A program made the translations under genes and the position numbers. A stretch of 64,000 nucleotides of DNA. Origin: Actinomadura citrea (GTDB taxonomy: Bacteria; Actinomycetota; Actinomycetes; Streptosporangiales; Streptosporangiaceae). Below are positions 16,248 to 24,160 of this stretch, one piece after another. Where the stretch lies: contig NZ_JACCBT010000001.1 of the NCBI RefSeq assembly GCF_013409045.1, positions 868,001 to 932,000 of the forward strand, read 5' to 3'. The notes beneath the pieces are model-generated. The model searched no databases and was not told where the DNA came from. It saw only the letters and a program-made list of their open reading frames with translations. Positions within the stretch are counted from its first letter, which is position 1, and each line of letters begins with the position of its first letter.

Positions 16248-17974
16248 GCGCCGCGTACGGGCTCGCGGGCGTGCTGCTGGTCGTCGTCGCGACCATGCTC
16301 GTCGGCGTGCTCGGGGTACGGATCTCCCGCACCACGTCCGACTTCTACGTCGCGTCCCGGACGGTGACGCCGCTGCGCAACGCGTCCGCGATCGGCGGGG
16401 AGTACCTGTCGGCCGCCTCGTTCCTCGGCATCGCCGGGCTGATCCTCGCCTACGGCGCCGACATGCTGTGGCTGCCCGTCGGCTGGACGGGCGGGTACCT
16501 CGTCCTGCTCGTCCTGGTGTCGGCGCCGCTGCGCCGCTCCGGCGCCTACACGCTGCCGGACTTCGCCGAGGCGCGGCTCGAGTCCATGGCGGTGCGCCGC
16601 GTCGCGAGCGTGTTCGTGGTGCTGATCAGCTGGCTGTACCTCCTGCCCCAGTTCCAGAGCGCCGGGCTGGTGCTGCGCACGGTCACGGGCGCGCCGGTGT
16701 GGACGGGCGGCGTCCTCGTCGCGGTCGTCGTGGCGGCGAACGTGCTGGCCGGCGGCATGCGCAGCGTCACGATGGTGCAGGCGTTCCAGTACTGGCTGAA
16801 GCTGACGGCGCTGGCCGTGCCGCTGGTGTTCCTGCTCATGGCGTGGCGGTACGACGGCGCGCCCGGCCTCTCGTCGGACGTCCCTCCGCGGTTCGGCGAC
16901 CGCACGACCGTCTCGGTCGGCATGGCGGTCACCGTGGAGGTCACGACGCCCGTCCAGGTGACCGCGGACGGCCGGGTGGACGGGCGCGCCCACTCCGGTT
17001 CCCCTCTCGCGTTGGGGCCCGGGCGGCACCGCTTCGACAAGGACACGTCCGTGACCTTCCCGGCGGGCGCCGACGTCCCGCACGTCAGCGGGCGCCCCGC
17101 CACCACCGGACGGGAGTGGGCGCTGCCGCTGGACGGGCGCGACCACTCCCTCTACGCCACCTACTCGCTCATCCTCGCCACGTTCCTCGGGACGATGGGG
17201 CTCCCGCACGTCCTCGTCCGCTTCTACACCAACCCGGACGGTCGCACCGCCCGCCGGACGACCGTCGTGGTGCTGACGCTCCTCGGCGCGTTCTACCTGC
17301 TGCCCGCCCTGTACGGGGTGCTCGGACGCCTCTACACCCCCGAGCTGCTGATGACCGGACGGGCCGACGCCGTCGTCCTCACCCTGCCCGGACGGCTCAT
17401 CGGCGGGCTCGGCGGCGATCTGCTGGGCGCGCTGGTGACGGGCGGGGCCGTGGCGGCGTTCCTGTCGACGTCGTCCGGCATCACCGTGTCGGTCGCGGGG
17501 GTGCTGGCGCAGGACATCCTGCGGGGCGGCGTCCGCTCGTTCCGCGTCGGGACGCTGCTCGCCCTCGCCGTCCCGCTGGGCCTGGCGATCGCGGCCCGGT
17601 CCCTCGCCGTCGCGGACGTCGTCGGGCTGGCGTTCGCCGTCGCGGCGTCCACGTTCTGCCCGCTGCTCGTCCTCGGCGTCTGGTGGCGGCGGCTCACCGT
17701 GCCGGGCGCGCTCGCCGGGCTCGTCCTCGGCGGCGCGCTCGCCGGGACCGCGGTCGTGGTGACGATCGCCGCCGGGCCGCCGCCGGGGCTGCTCGGCGCG
17801 CTGCTCGCCCAGCCCGCGGCCTGGACGGTCCCGATCGCGTTCACCGTCATGATCCTCGTGTCGCTGTGCACGCCGGGACGGATCCCGCGCGGCGTCGCGC
17901 GGATGATGGTGCGCCTGCACACCCCGGAGTCGCTCGACGTCGACCGGGGCACGTGGCGGCCCAAGCGGGTGTGA
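16244..17974 (+). CDS. Sodium:solute symporter (SSS family), loop-expanded
   Basis: A 576-residue sodium/solute symporter with about 13 helices. The signature NASAIGGEYLSAASFLGIAG marks helix 2, and the GLPHVLVRFYTNPDG segment is typical of the cation/acetate subgroup. It carries an extra hydrophilic segment (about 205-300) between helices that is rich in Thr/Val and Asp and predicted outside the membrane; the second symporter of this locus has a shorter, different loop there. Substrate is probably a short-chain monocarboxylate. It forms a coupled pair with the small membrane gene upstream and is part of the kinase/regulator locus. Confidence 0.87.
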   Translation: MSAAYGLAGVLLVVVATMLVGVLGVRISRTTSDFYVASRTVTPLRNASAIGGEYLSAASFLGIAGLILAYGADMLWLPVGWTGGYLVLLVLVSAPLRRSGAYTLPDFAEARLESMAVRRVASVFVVLISWLYLLPQFQSAGLVLRTVTGAPVWTGGVLVAVVVAANVLAGGMRSVTMVQAFQYWLKLTALAVPLVFLLMAWRYDGAPGLSSDVPPRFGDRTTVSVGMAVTVEVTTPVQVTADGRVDGRAHSGSPLALGPGRHRFDKDTSVTFPAGADVPHVSGRPATTGREWALPLDGRDHSLYATYSLILATFLGTMGLPHVLVRFYTNPDGRTARRTTVVVLTLLGAFYLLPALYGVLGRLYTPELLMTGRADAVVLTLPGRLIGGLGGDLLGALVTGGAVAAFLSTSSGITVSVAGVLAQDILRGGVRSFRVGTLLALAVPLGLAIAARSLAVADVVGLAFAVAASTFCPLLVLGVWWRRLTVPGALAGLVLGGALAGTAVVVTIAAGPPPGLLGALLAQPAAWTVPIAFTVMILVSLCTPGRIPRGVARMMVRLHTPESLDVDRGTWRPKRV

Positions 17975-18131
17975 CCGTTCGTCGTGCGAGAACGACCGTT
18001 CGGCGACGGGGGCGACCTTTGGTCGACCGCGAACGGCGGCTGGTCGCAGCCTTGCCGCCGACCCCTCGTCCGCTCCCAGCAGGATCTTTACGGTTGCGCG
18101 TGACCGGCGTCACAACCGAGGAGGGGTGGGC

Positions 18132-18485
18132 GTGTCCGTCGACAAGAGCGCCACCGGCACCGTCTATGAACGGTTCCAGGGCACCACGGAGTTCCAGGAA
18201 CTCCGGCGCAGATTCCGTCGCTTCGTGTTCCCGATGACCGCGGCGTTCCTCGCCTGGTACCTGCTGTACGTCGTCCTGTCCGGGTGGGCGCGGGACTTCA
18301 TGGGCACCGAGCTGTTCGGGGCCGTCAACGTCGCCCTGGTGTTCGGGCTGCTGCAGTTCGTCTCCACCTTCCTCATCGCCTACCTGTACGCGCGGCACGC
18401 CGAGCGCCGCCTCGACCCGGTCTCCGACGAGATCCGCGCCCGCATCGAGGCGGAGTCGGCCCCGGCCGCGAAGGACGCCCCATGA
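18132..18485 (+). CDS. DUF485-family small membrane protein (YjcH-like)
   Basis: A 117-residue two-helix protein of the DUF485 family, always linked to ActP-type symporters. The conserved core is FQELRRRFRRFVFPMTAAFL, with a second helix FGLLQFVSTFLIAYLYARHAERRLDP. GTG 18132 is preferred over GTG 18126 because GAGGAG at 18118-18123 is then eight bases away. It follows a 157-bp gap that probably holds a separate promoter, and overlaps the actP-like gene by ATGA. Confidence 0.88.
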   Translation: MSVDKSATGTVYERFQGTTEFQELRRRFRRFVFPMTAAFLAWYLLYVVLSGWARDFMGTELFGAVNVALVFGLLQFVSTFLIAYLYARHAERRLDPVSDEIRARIEAESAPAAKDAP

Positions 18486-20092
18486 GCAACGAGACCCTGT
18501 CGATCATCCTGTTCCTGGTCTTCGTCGCGGCCACCCTGGCGATCACCGTGTGGGCGAGCCGCAACACCCGCAACGCCACCGACTTCTACGCCGGCGGGCG
18601 GTCGTTCTCCGGCGCGCAGAACGGCATCGCGATCGGCGGCGACTACATGTCCGCCGCCTCGTTCCTCGGCATCGCCGGCCTGATCGCCCTGTACGGCTAC
18701 GACGGGTTCCTGTACTCGATCGGGTTCCTCGTCGCGTGGCTCGTGGCGCTGCTGCTCGTCGCCGAGCTGCTGCGCAACTCCGGCCGCTTCACGATGGCGG
18801 ACGTGCTGGCGTTCCGGATGAGCCCCCGCCCGGTCCGCACCGCCGCCGGCGTCTCCACCATCATCGTGTCGATCTTCTACCTGCTGGCGCAGATGGTCGG
18901 CGCCGGCGCCCTGGTGTCGCTGCTGTTCGGCTTCACCGGCGACTTCGCCAAGGGCGCGACGATCGCGCTGGTCGGCGTGCTGATGATCGTGTACGTGGTG
19001 TTCGGCGGGATGAAGGGCACCACCTGGGTCCAGATCGTCAAGGCCGTCCTGCTGATGACCGGCGCCACCCTCATCACGCTGCTGGTGCTGGGCAAGTTCG
19101 GGTTCAACCTGTCCAGCCTGCTGAACGACGCCGCCGACCAGAGCGGCAAGGGCGGCGAGTTCCTGGAGCCGGGGCTGCGCTACGCCACCGCGGAGCAGGG
19201 CCTGAGCGGCAAGCTCGACCTGGTCAGCCTCGGCCTGGCGCTCGTCCTCGGCACCGCCGGGCTGCCGCACATCCTGATCCGCTTCTACACCGTCCCGACC
19301 GCCCGCGACGCCCGCAAGTCGGTGCTGTGGGGCATCGGCATCATCGGCGTGTTCTACCTGCTCACCCTGGTCCTCGGCTTCGGCGCCGCCGCGCTCGTCG
19401 GGTCCAAGGAGATCGCCAAGGCCAACCCGGCCGGCAACACCGCCGCCCCGCAGCTCGCCCAGCGGATCGGCGAGATCGTCTTCGGGGACGCGGGCGGGAC
19501 GATCCTGCTCGCGGTCATCGCGGCGGTCGCGTTCGCGACGATCCTCGCGGTCGTGGCGGGCCTCACCCTCGCCTCGTCCTCGTCCTTCTCCCACGACCTG
19601 TACGCCCACGTGTTCCGCAGGGGCAAGGCCTCGGAGCGGGACGAGGTGCGCGTGGCCCGCATCTCCGCGTTCGTGATCGGCGCCGTGGCGATCGTCCTCG
19701 GCATCTACGCCCAGCGCCTCAACGTGGCGTTCCTCGTCGCCCTCGCCTTCGCGGTCGCGGCGTCGGGGAACCTGCCCGCGATCCTGTACAGCCTGTTCTG
19801 GAAGCGGTTCAACACCACCGGCGCCGTCTCCGCCATCTACGGCGGCCTCGGCTCGGCCATCTTCCTGGTGGCGTTCTCGCCGGTGGTGTCGGGCTCGGAG
19901 AAGGCCCTGTTCACCGACTCCGACTTCAGCTGGTTCCCGCTGGAGAACCCCGGGATCATCTCCATCCCGTTCGGCTTCCTGTGCGGCTGGATCGGGACCA
20001 TGCTCAGCAAGGAGTTCAACGCCGAGAAGTACGCCGAGATCGAGGTCCGCTCCCTCACGGGCGCGGGCGCCGAGCAGGCGGCCGAGCACTGA
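18482..20092 (+). CDS. actP: Cation/acetate symporter ActP
   Basis: A 536-residue SSS-family monocarboxylate permease with 13 predicted helices, taking up acetate or related short-chain acids with sodium or protons. Clear family segments are ATDFYAGGRSFSGAQNGIAI, GGDYMSAASFLGIAGLIALY, GLPHILIRFYTVPTARDARK and SFSHDLYAHVF. It is coupled with the DUF485 gene and is followed by a strong terminator. This is the second such pair in tandem; pathway context is carbon overflow/acetate recovery under the LytTR system. Confidence 0.92.
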   Translation: MSNETLSIILFLVFVAATLAITVWASRNTRNATDFYAGGRSFSGAQNGIAIGGDYMSAASFLGIAGLIALYGYDGFLYSIGFLVAWLVALLLVAELLRNSGRFTMADVLAFRMSPRPVRTAAGVSTIIVSIFYLLAQMVGAGALVSLLFGFTGDFAKGATIALVGVLMIVYVVFGGMKGTTWVQIVKAVLLMTGATLITLLVLGKFGFNLSSLLNDAADQSGKGGEFLEPGLRYATAEQGLSGKLDLVSLGLALVLGTAGLPHILIRFYTVPTARDARKSVLWGIGIIGVFYLLTLVLGFGAAALVGSKEIAKANPAGNTAAPQLAQRIGEIVFGDAGGTILLAVIAAVAFATILAVVAGLTLASSSSFSHDLYAHVFRRGKASERDEVRVARISAFVIGAVAIVLGIYAQRLNVAFLVALAFAVAASGNLPAILYSLFWKRFNTTGAVSAIYGGLGSAIFLVAFSPVVSGSEKALFTDSDFSWFPLENPGIISIPFGFLCGWIGTMLSKEFNAEKYAEIEVRSLTGAGAEQAAEH

Positions 20093-20145
20093 ACGAGCAC
20101 TGAGAGCCGCCGCGCGGGCGGGCGTCGCCCGGTCCCGCGCGGCAC

Positions 20146-20187
20146 GGCGGTCCCGTCCCTTTCTGCCCCCGCAGGGACGGGGCCGCC
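20146..20187 (+). terminator. Hairpin terminator after actP
   Basis: A 15-bp stem (20146-20160 with 20173-20187) with a single G-U pair and 12-nt loop lies 54 bases after the stop, before a convergent gene. Confidence 0.8.
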
Positions 20188-20220
20188 TCCATGCCCGGGG
20201 TCAGGCGGGCTCGACGCCGG

Positions 20221-20802
20221 TCAGGCCGGCTTCGCCTGGCCGGCCCGCCACTCGCGACCGATCGTGCGCATCAGCGACGGGTAGACGAGCACGTGGCGGA
20301 ACGGCAGGATCGCGGCCATGTAGGCCCTGCCGAACAGGCCGTTCGGCTTCACCAGTACGGCCATCTGGGCGCGGTGGCCGCCGGAGCCGTCCGGGACCCA
20401 GCCGATGTGCATGACGCCGTGCACCGTCCGGTTGGCCATCTCCGCCGCCCACTCGTCGCCGGTCAGGTACAGCGACCGGAACGGCAGTGAGCCGGGGGCG
20501 GGCCCCGAGTGCTCGCGCAGATCGTCCGGCAGCCGGTCGCTCAGCGTCCGCACCCGCGCGTCGAGCCCGGCGTCCTGCTTGTCCAGGCCGAACAGTTCTC
20601 CGAGCTTCCAACGGAGCTCCATGAGCATGCCGGCGATGCCGGGCAGCTTCGCCTCGCCGGAGGTCATCTGCTCCACCAGCTTCGGGAAGTCGTCCGGGCC
20701 GCCGGTGGCGGGCAGGGCCCACACGTCCTCGAGCCGGAAGTCGGGCGCGATCTCGTGGATCCGCCAGGGACGGTCGGTGTGCGCGCTCGCGGGGAGCTTC
20801 AT
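20221..20802 (-). CDS. DUF2867-family protein
   Basis: A 193-residue cytosolic protein that looks like a DUF2867 member, from its opening RIHEIAPDFRLEDVWALP and the central GDEWAAEMANRTVHGVMHIGW. The family is often found fused to, or beside, NAD-dependent sugar epimerase-like proteins, but no activity is known. ATG 20802 is chosen; TTG 20808 is also possible, both behind an AGGAGG. It is divergent from a TetR regulator across a palindrome, so it is likely the regulated target. Confidence 0.8.
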   Translation of the reverse strand: MKLPASAHTDRPWRIHEIAPDFRLEDVWALPATGGPDDFPKLVEQMTSGEAKLPGIAGMLMELRWKLGELFGLDKQDAGLDARVRTLSDRLPDDLREHSGPAPGSLPFRSLYLTGDEWAAEMANRTVHGVMHIGWVPDGSGGHRAQMAVLVKPNGLFGRAYMAAILPFRHVLVYPSLMRTIGREWRAGQAKPA

Positions 20803-20859
20803 CGCCAAGCCACCTCCTCGTTCGGCGGACGCTCCGTCGCGGCCGCCTCGCGCTCAAAT

Positions 20860-20873
20860 ATACGGCACCGTAT
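20860..20873. promoter_or_regulatory. TetR operator palindrome
   Basis: ATACGG-CA-CCGTAT, two 6-bp arms, sits midway between the divergent DUF2867 and TetR genes. The AT-rich halves overlap the likely -10 regions. Confidence 0.6.
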
Positions 20874-20925
20874 GAATCGCCTTCGAAGGGGGAGGTGCCG
20901 TCCGGAGGGGAGGTGATAATGGACC

Positions 20926-21480
20926 ATGCCCGCCGTCATGCGCACGCCACGCAGCAGCTGGATCGAGCAGGGCCTGAAGGCCCTCGCCGCCGGCGGGCCC
21001 GACGCGGTCCGGGTCGAGGCCCTCGCCCAGGCGCTCGGCGTCACCAAGGGCGGCTTCTACGGCCACTTCCCCGACCGCAAGGCCCTGCTGGGCGCCATGC
21101 TCGACCACTGGGAGCGGCAGTCCGTCAACGACATGCGCGACCGGGTCGAACGCGAGGGCGGCGACGCCCGCGCGAAGATCCGGCGGGCGGGCATGCTCAC
21201 CCGGGCGGGCGACCACCTGCACATCGACCTCGCGATGCGCGACTGGGCCCGCCGCGACCCGGCCGTCGCCGACCGCGTCCGCCGCGTGGACAACCAGCGC
21301 ATGGACTACCTGCGCGAGCTGTTCGGCACCTTCTGCTCGGACCCCGACGAGGTCGAGGCCCGCAGCATGCTCGCCTTCTGCCTCCTGGTCGGCAGCCACT
21401 TCCTCGCCGCCGACCACGGCGCCCGCACCCGGAGCGAGGTCACCGAACGCGCCGGCCGGCTCCTCCTCGGCGACGGCTGA
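20926..21480 (+). CDS. TetR family regulator
   Basis: A 184-residue TetR-type regulator. The DNA-binding helices read VRVEALAQALGVTKGGFYGHF, and the C-terminal domain includes LHIDLAMRDWARRDPAVADRV, a signature of a large actinobacterial subgroup. It probably controls the divergent DUF2867 gene and itself through the 20860-20873 palindrome. It is tail-to-tail with the next minus-strand gene, with five bases between stops. Confidence 0.88.
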   Translation: MPAVMRTPRSSWIEQGLKALAAGGPDAVRVEALAQALGVTKGGFYGHFPDRKALLGAMLDHWERQSVNDMRDRVEREGGDARAKIRRAGMLTRAGDHLHIDLAMRDWARRDPAVADRVRRVDNQRMDYLRELFGTFCSDPDEVEARSMLAFCLLVGSHFLAADHGARTRSEVTERAGRLLLGDG

Positions 21481-21485
21481 TCCGG

Positions 21486-22043
21486 TCAGGCCGGCGGGGC
21501 CCAGTGCGGGTCGCGGCCCAGGAGGGCGGCGATGTTGTCGATCGCGGGACGGGACGGGTCCTCGGCGAGGGGCGGGCGGTAGGCGCCGCCGGGCCCGTTG
21601 AGAGGGCTGCCGGGCGCGGTGTTGGCGCGGGCGAGAGGCAGCGCGGCCTCGGTGATCCGGGACGGGACGGTGAGCGTGGTGCGGAGCGCGCGCGCCAGGT
21701 CCCAGCGGTGGACCAGCATGTCGACCACGTGGATGCCGAGGACCCACTCGGTCGACAGCGGGCCCAGCCGGGGCATGGTCACGGTCTCGCCCGCCCGTTC
21801 GAGCACGGCGAGGCAGCGGGCGGCGATCAGGGCGAAGCCGTCGCGCGGGTCGCCGCCCGGTTCGAGGGGCGGCAGGACCGTCCGTGCGATGGCCTCGTGG
21901 CGCTCGTTCATGTGGTGGAGCAGGTCCGCGACCGTCCAGCCTTCGCAGGGGGTCGGGTCCGCCATCGCGGTGTCGGGGATCACCGCCACGTCGTGTCCGA
22001 TGAGGGCCAGTGCCGTGGCGTCGAGGCTGAGCAGGTCGGTCAT
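21486..22043 (-). CDS. TIGR03086/DinB-like metal-binding protein
   Basis: A 185-residue four-helix bundle protein of the mycothiol-dependent maleylpyruvate isomerase N-terminal/TIGR03086 type. The conserved histidines are in LLHHMNERHEA and HVVDMLVHRWDLA, forming the putative metal site, and CEGWTVADLL is the usual opening. These proteins are thought to be mycothiol-dependent S-transferases, but few are tested. ATG 22043 is chosen; ATG 22055 is an in-frame alternative that would overlap the operator region less well. Divergent from a TetR gene. Confidence 0.8.
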   Translation of the reverse strand: MTDLLSLDATALALIGHDVAVIPDTAMADPTPCEGWTVADLLHHMNERHEAIARTVLPPLEPGGDPRDGFALIAARCLAVLERAGETVTMPRLGPLSTEWVLGIHVVDMLVHRWDLARALRTTLTVPSRITEAALPLARANTAPGSPLNGPGGAYRPPLAEDPSRPAIDNIAALLGRDPHWAPPA

Positions 22044-22056
22044 GTCGCATCCCATC

Positions 22057-22080
22057 TTTGGCGAACGGGCGTTCGCCAAA
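22057..22080. promoter_or_regulatory. Perfect 24-bp TetR operator
   Basis: TTTGGCGAAC-GGGC-GTTCGCCAAA is a perfect palindrome with 10-bp arms, immediately upstream of the minus-strand gene. Confidence 0.75.
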
Positions 22081-22086
22081 ACCATA

Positions 22087-22102
22087 GCGTACGCTCGTTC
22101 GC
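22087..22102. promoter_or_regulatory. Second related operator box
   Basis: GCGTACGCTCGTTCGC matches the core of the first box (22061-22076) at 13 of 16 positions and overlaps a possible -10 element (TATCCT, 22103-22108) of the TetR gene. Confidence 0.55.
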
Positions 22103-22115
22103 TATCCTTGTGGGC

Positions 22116-22736
22116 ATGTCACCTCGTCACTCGGCGGCCGAAGCGGCCCGGACGCGCGAGCGGATCGTGAGCGCCGCCGTGCAGGACGCCTCCCGGCTGG
22201 GCCTGGAGGGTCTGACGGTCGGCTCGCTGGCGCAGCGGCTCGGCATGAGCAAGGCGGGCCTGGTCGGTCCGTTCGGGTCGCGCGAGCGGCTGCTCATGGC
22301 CGCGCTCGACCAGGCCTGCGAGGTCTTCCGCGCGGCGGTGACCGGACCCCTGGAGGGCCTGCCGGTCGGGCCGGAACGCCTGGAACGGCTCATCGACGGG
22401 TGGGTCGACTACCTGGCCGACTGCCCGTTCCCCGGGGGCTGCTTCATCACGGCCGCCACGTCCGAGCTCGACGGGCGGCCGGGGCCGCTGCGCGACCGGC
22501 TGCGGGAGCTCGTCGCGTCCAACCGCCGGGCACTGGCGGGCGAGGTCGCCGCCGCCCAGGCCGCGCTGCCGGGCTCGCACCGTCCCGCGGACGAGGTCGC
22601 CACGACGCTGATGGGCCTGTCGATGGCGGCCAACCAGGAGATCCAGCTCCTGGGCGACCCCTCGGCCGCGGCCCGCGCACGAACCGCCATGCGCCACGCC
22701 GCCGGGTTGCCCGCCCGAACCCTCGGGTCTCCGTAA
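22116..22736 (+). CDS. TetR family regulator
   Basis: A 206-residue TetR-type regulator. The recognition region is LTVGSLAQRLGMSKAGLVGPFG, and the C-terminal segment includes VDYLADCPFPGGCFITAATSE, typical of a family with a TetR_C_33-like ligand domain. The ATG lies only about eight bases after a TATCCT box, so the mRNA may have a very short leader. It most likely binds the two boxes in the divergent promoter and represses the TIGR03086 gene and itself. Confidence 0.88.
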   Translation: MSPRHSAAEAARTRERIVSAAVQDASRLGLEGLTVGSLAQRLGMSKAGLVGPFGSRERLLMAALDQACEVFRAAVTGPLEGLPVGPERLERLIDGWVDYLADCPFPGGCFITAATSELDGRPGPLRDRLRELVASNRRALAGEVAAAQAALPGSHRPADEVATTLMGLSMAANQEIQLLGDPSAAARARTAMRHAAGLPARTLGSP

Positions 22737-22776
22737 ATCTGTGGAACGGGGCGCGGGTTGCCGGGAAGGTTGGGGG

Positions 22777-24138
22777 GTGGGGTACGGAGAGGTCGGGCGG
22801 CCGCGGGCGCCGGTCGTCGAGCTGGCCGATCGGCGGGCGCTGGAGCGGTGGCGGCCCGCCGACGAGCAGGTCGTGGAGGCGGCGCGGCGGTTGAAGGAGC
22901 GGGCGCTGCTCGAACTGGGGATGACGCACAGCGCCGTCGCGTCGTGGCTGTTCAGCAAGTGCCACCACCAGTTGCCCACCACGGCGGTGGACACGGCGGC
23001 CGTGGTCGCCTCCGGGGACGGGTCCTGCCTGCTCCTCTACAACCCCGAGTTCTTCGTGGGGATCGGGGGCGAAGGGGTGCGGTTCGTCCTGTTCCACGAG
23101 GCCCGGCACCTCATCCAGCGGCACCTCTTCGCGGACGCCGACCTGCGGAGCGACCCGGTGTTCACGCTGGCGTGCGAGGTCACGATCAACCATGTCGCGA
23201 TGGTGCGGCTCGGAGCCGGGCTGCCCGAGATCGGCGGCGCGCCCGTGGGGATCTCGCCGCGCGGCGTGCACGCGTCCTATGCGGAGGACCTGCGGGAGCA
23301 GCGCGTCGAGCCGCTTCCGTTCGAGGAGTGGGTCGAGACCGACATGAGCGTCTACCGGGAGCTCGGACGGATGCGGAATCCGCCGGGCGTCGGGCAGGCC
23401 GCATGCATCCACGTGCTCGTCGACGCGCTCGACCAGGAGACGGTCGGACGGGTCGGGGACGACGTGCTGCGGAGCGTGCTCATCGCGGCGCGGCGGGGCG
23501 ACCGGGTGGCGCGCGACGAGCTGCTCGACCTGCTGCGGCGGACCGAGGGGGCCTCGGAGGGCGTCGACAAGATCTGGGGTGACCTCGGGGCGCACGCGCT
23601 CCGGGGCGTCACGTCGGCCACGCGGCGGGTGGACTGGTGGCAGCGGTGGCTCGTGGACGTGCTCGCCTCGAAGCTGGAGGAGGGGGAACGGCTCGTCTAC
23701 CCGAAGAAGCGCGGGGCCGTGCTGGCGGCGCTCGGGCACGAGCCGATGCTGGCGCGGCGCGGACCGCAGCGGGTGAAGTCGCTGGTCATCGCGCTGGACA
23801 CGTCCGGGTCGATGCCGGACGGCCTCGTGGAGTGGCTGGGCGAGCTGGTCGGCCGGATCGACGGGACCGAGGCCGAGTGGGTCGCCTTCGACGCTTCGGT
23901 GAAGCCGTTCCGGCCCGGGGAACCGCTCCGCGGCGGGGGCGGGACGGACTTCGAGGCCGTCCGGCGGCACGTGGAGGGACGGGACGAGCCCGCCGACGCC
24001 GTCATCGTGGTGACCGACGGGTACGCCGACCCGATCGTCCCGGCCGACCCGGGGAAGTGGATCTGGCTCATTACCTCTGGGGGCGACGAGTGGCCGGAGC
24101 GGCGGGGAATGGCCTGCCACCGGGTCCGGCCGGAGTGA
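22777..24138 (+). CDS. HExxH metallopeptidase-like plus VWA domain protein (DUF2201-like)
   Basis: A 453-residue cytosolic protein with two parts. Residues 25-280 form a metallopeptidase-like domain with the zinc motif HEARH (107-111; FHEARHLIQRH). The C-terminal third is a von Willebrand A-like domain with an intact MIDAS start DTSGS (341-345), GGGGTDFEAV and VVTDGYAD. This is the DUF2201 arrangement, known to be coded near MoxR-type AAA ATPases and thought to act with them in remodelling other proteins. GTG 22777 is chosen because GGAAGG lies seven bases upstream; a GTG at 22741 has no such site. An AAA ATPase gene lies 3 kb downstream. Confidence 0.82.
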   Translation: MGYGEVGRPRAPVVELADRRALERWRPADEQVVEAARRLKERALLELGMTHSAVASWLFSKCHHQLPTTAVDTAAVVASGDGSCLLLYNPEFFVGIGGEGVRFVLFHEARHLIQRHLFADADLRSDPVFTLACEVTINHVAMVRLGAGLPEIGGAPVGISPRGVHASYAEDLREQRVEPLPFEEWVETDMSVYRELGRMRNPPGVGQAACIHVLVDALDQETVGRVGDDVLRSVLIAARRGDRVARDELLDLLRRTEGASEGVDKIWGDLGAHALRGVTSATRRVDWWQRWLVDVLASKLEEGERLVYPKKRGAVLAALGHEPMLARRGPQRVKSLVIALDTSGSMPDGLVEWLGELVGRIDGTEAEWVAFDASVKPFRPGEPLRGGGGTDFEAVRRHVEGRDEPADAVIVVTDGYADPIVPADPGKWIWLITSGGDEWPERRGMACHRVRPE

Positions 24139-24160
24139 TCTTTCGCTACGGTGACGGCCC

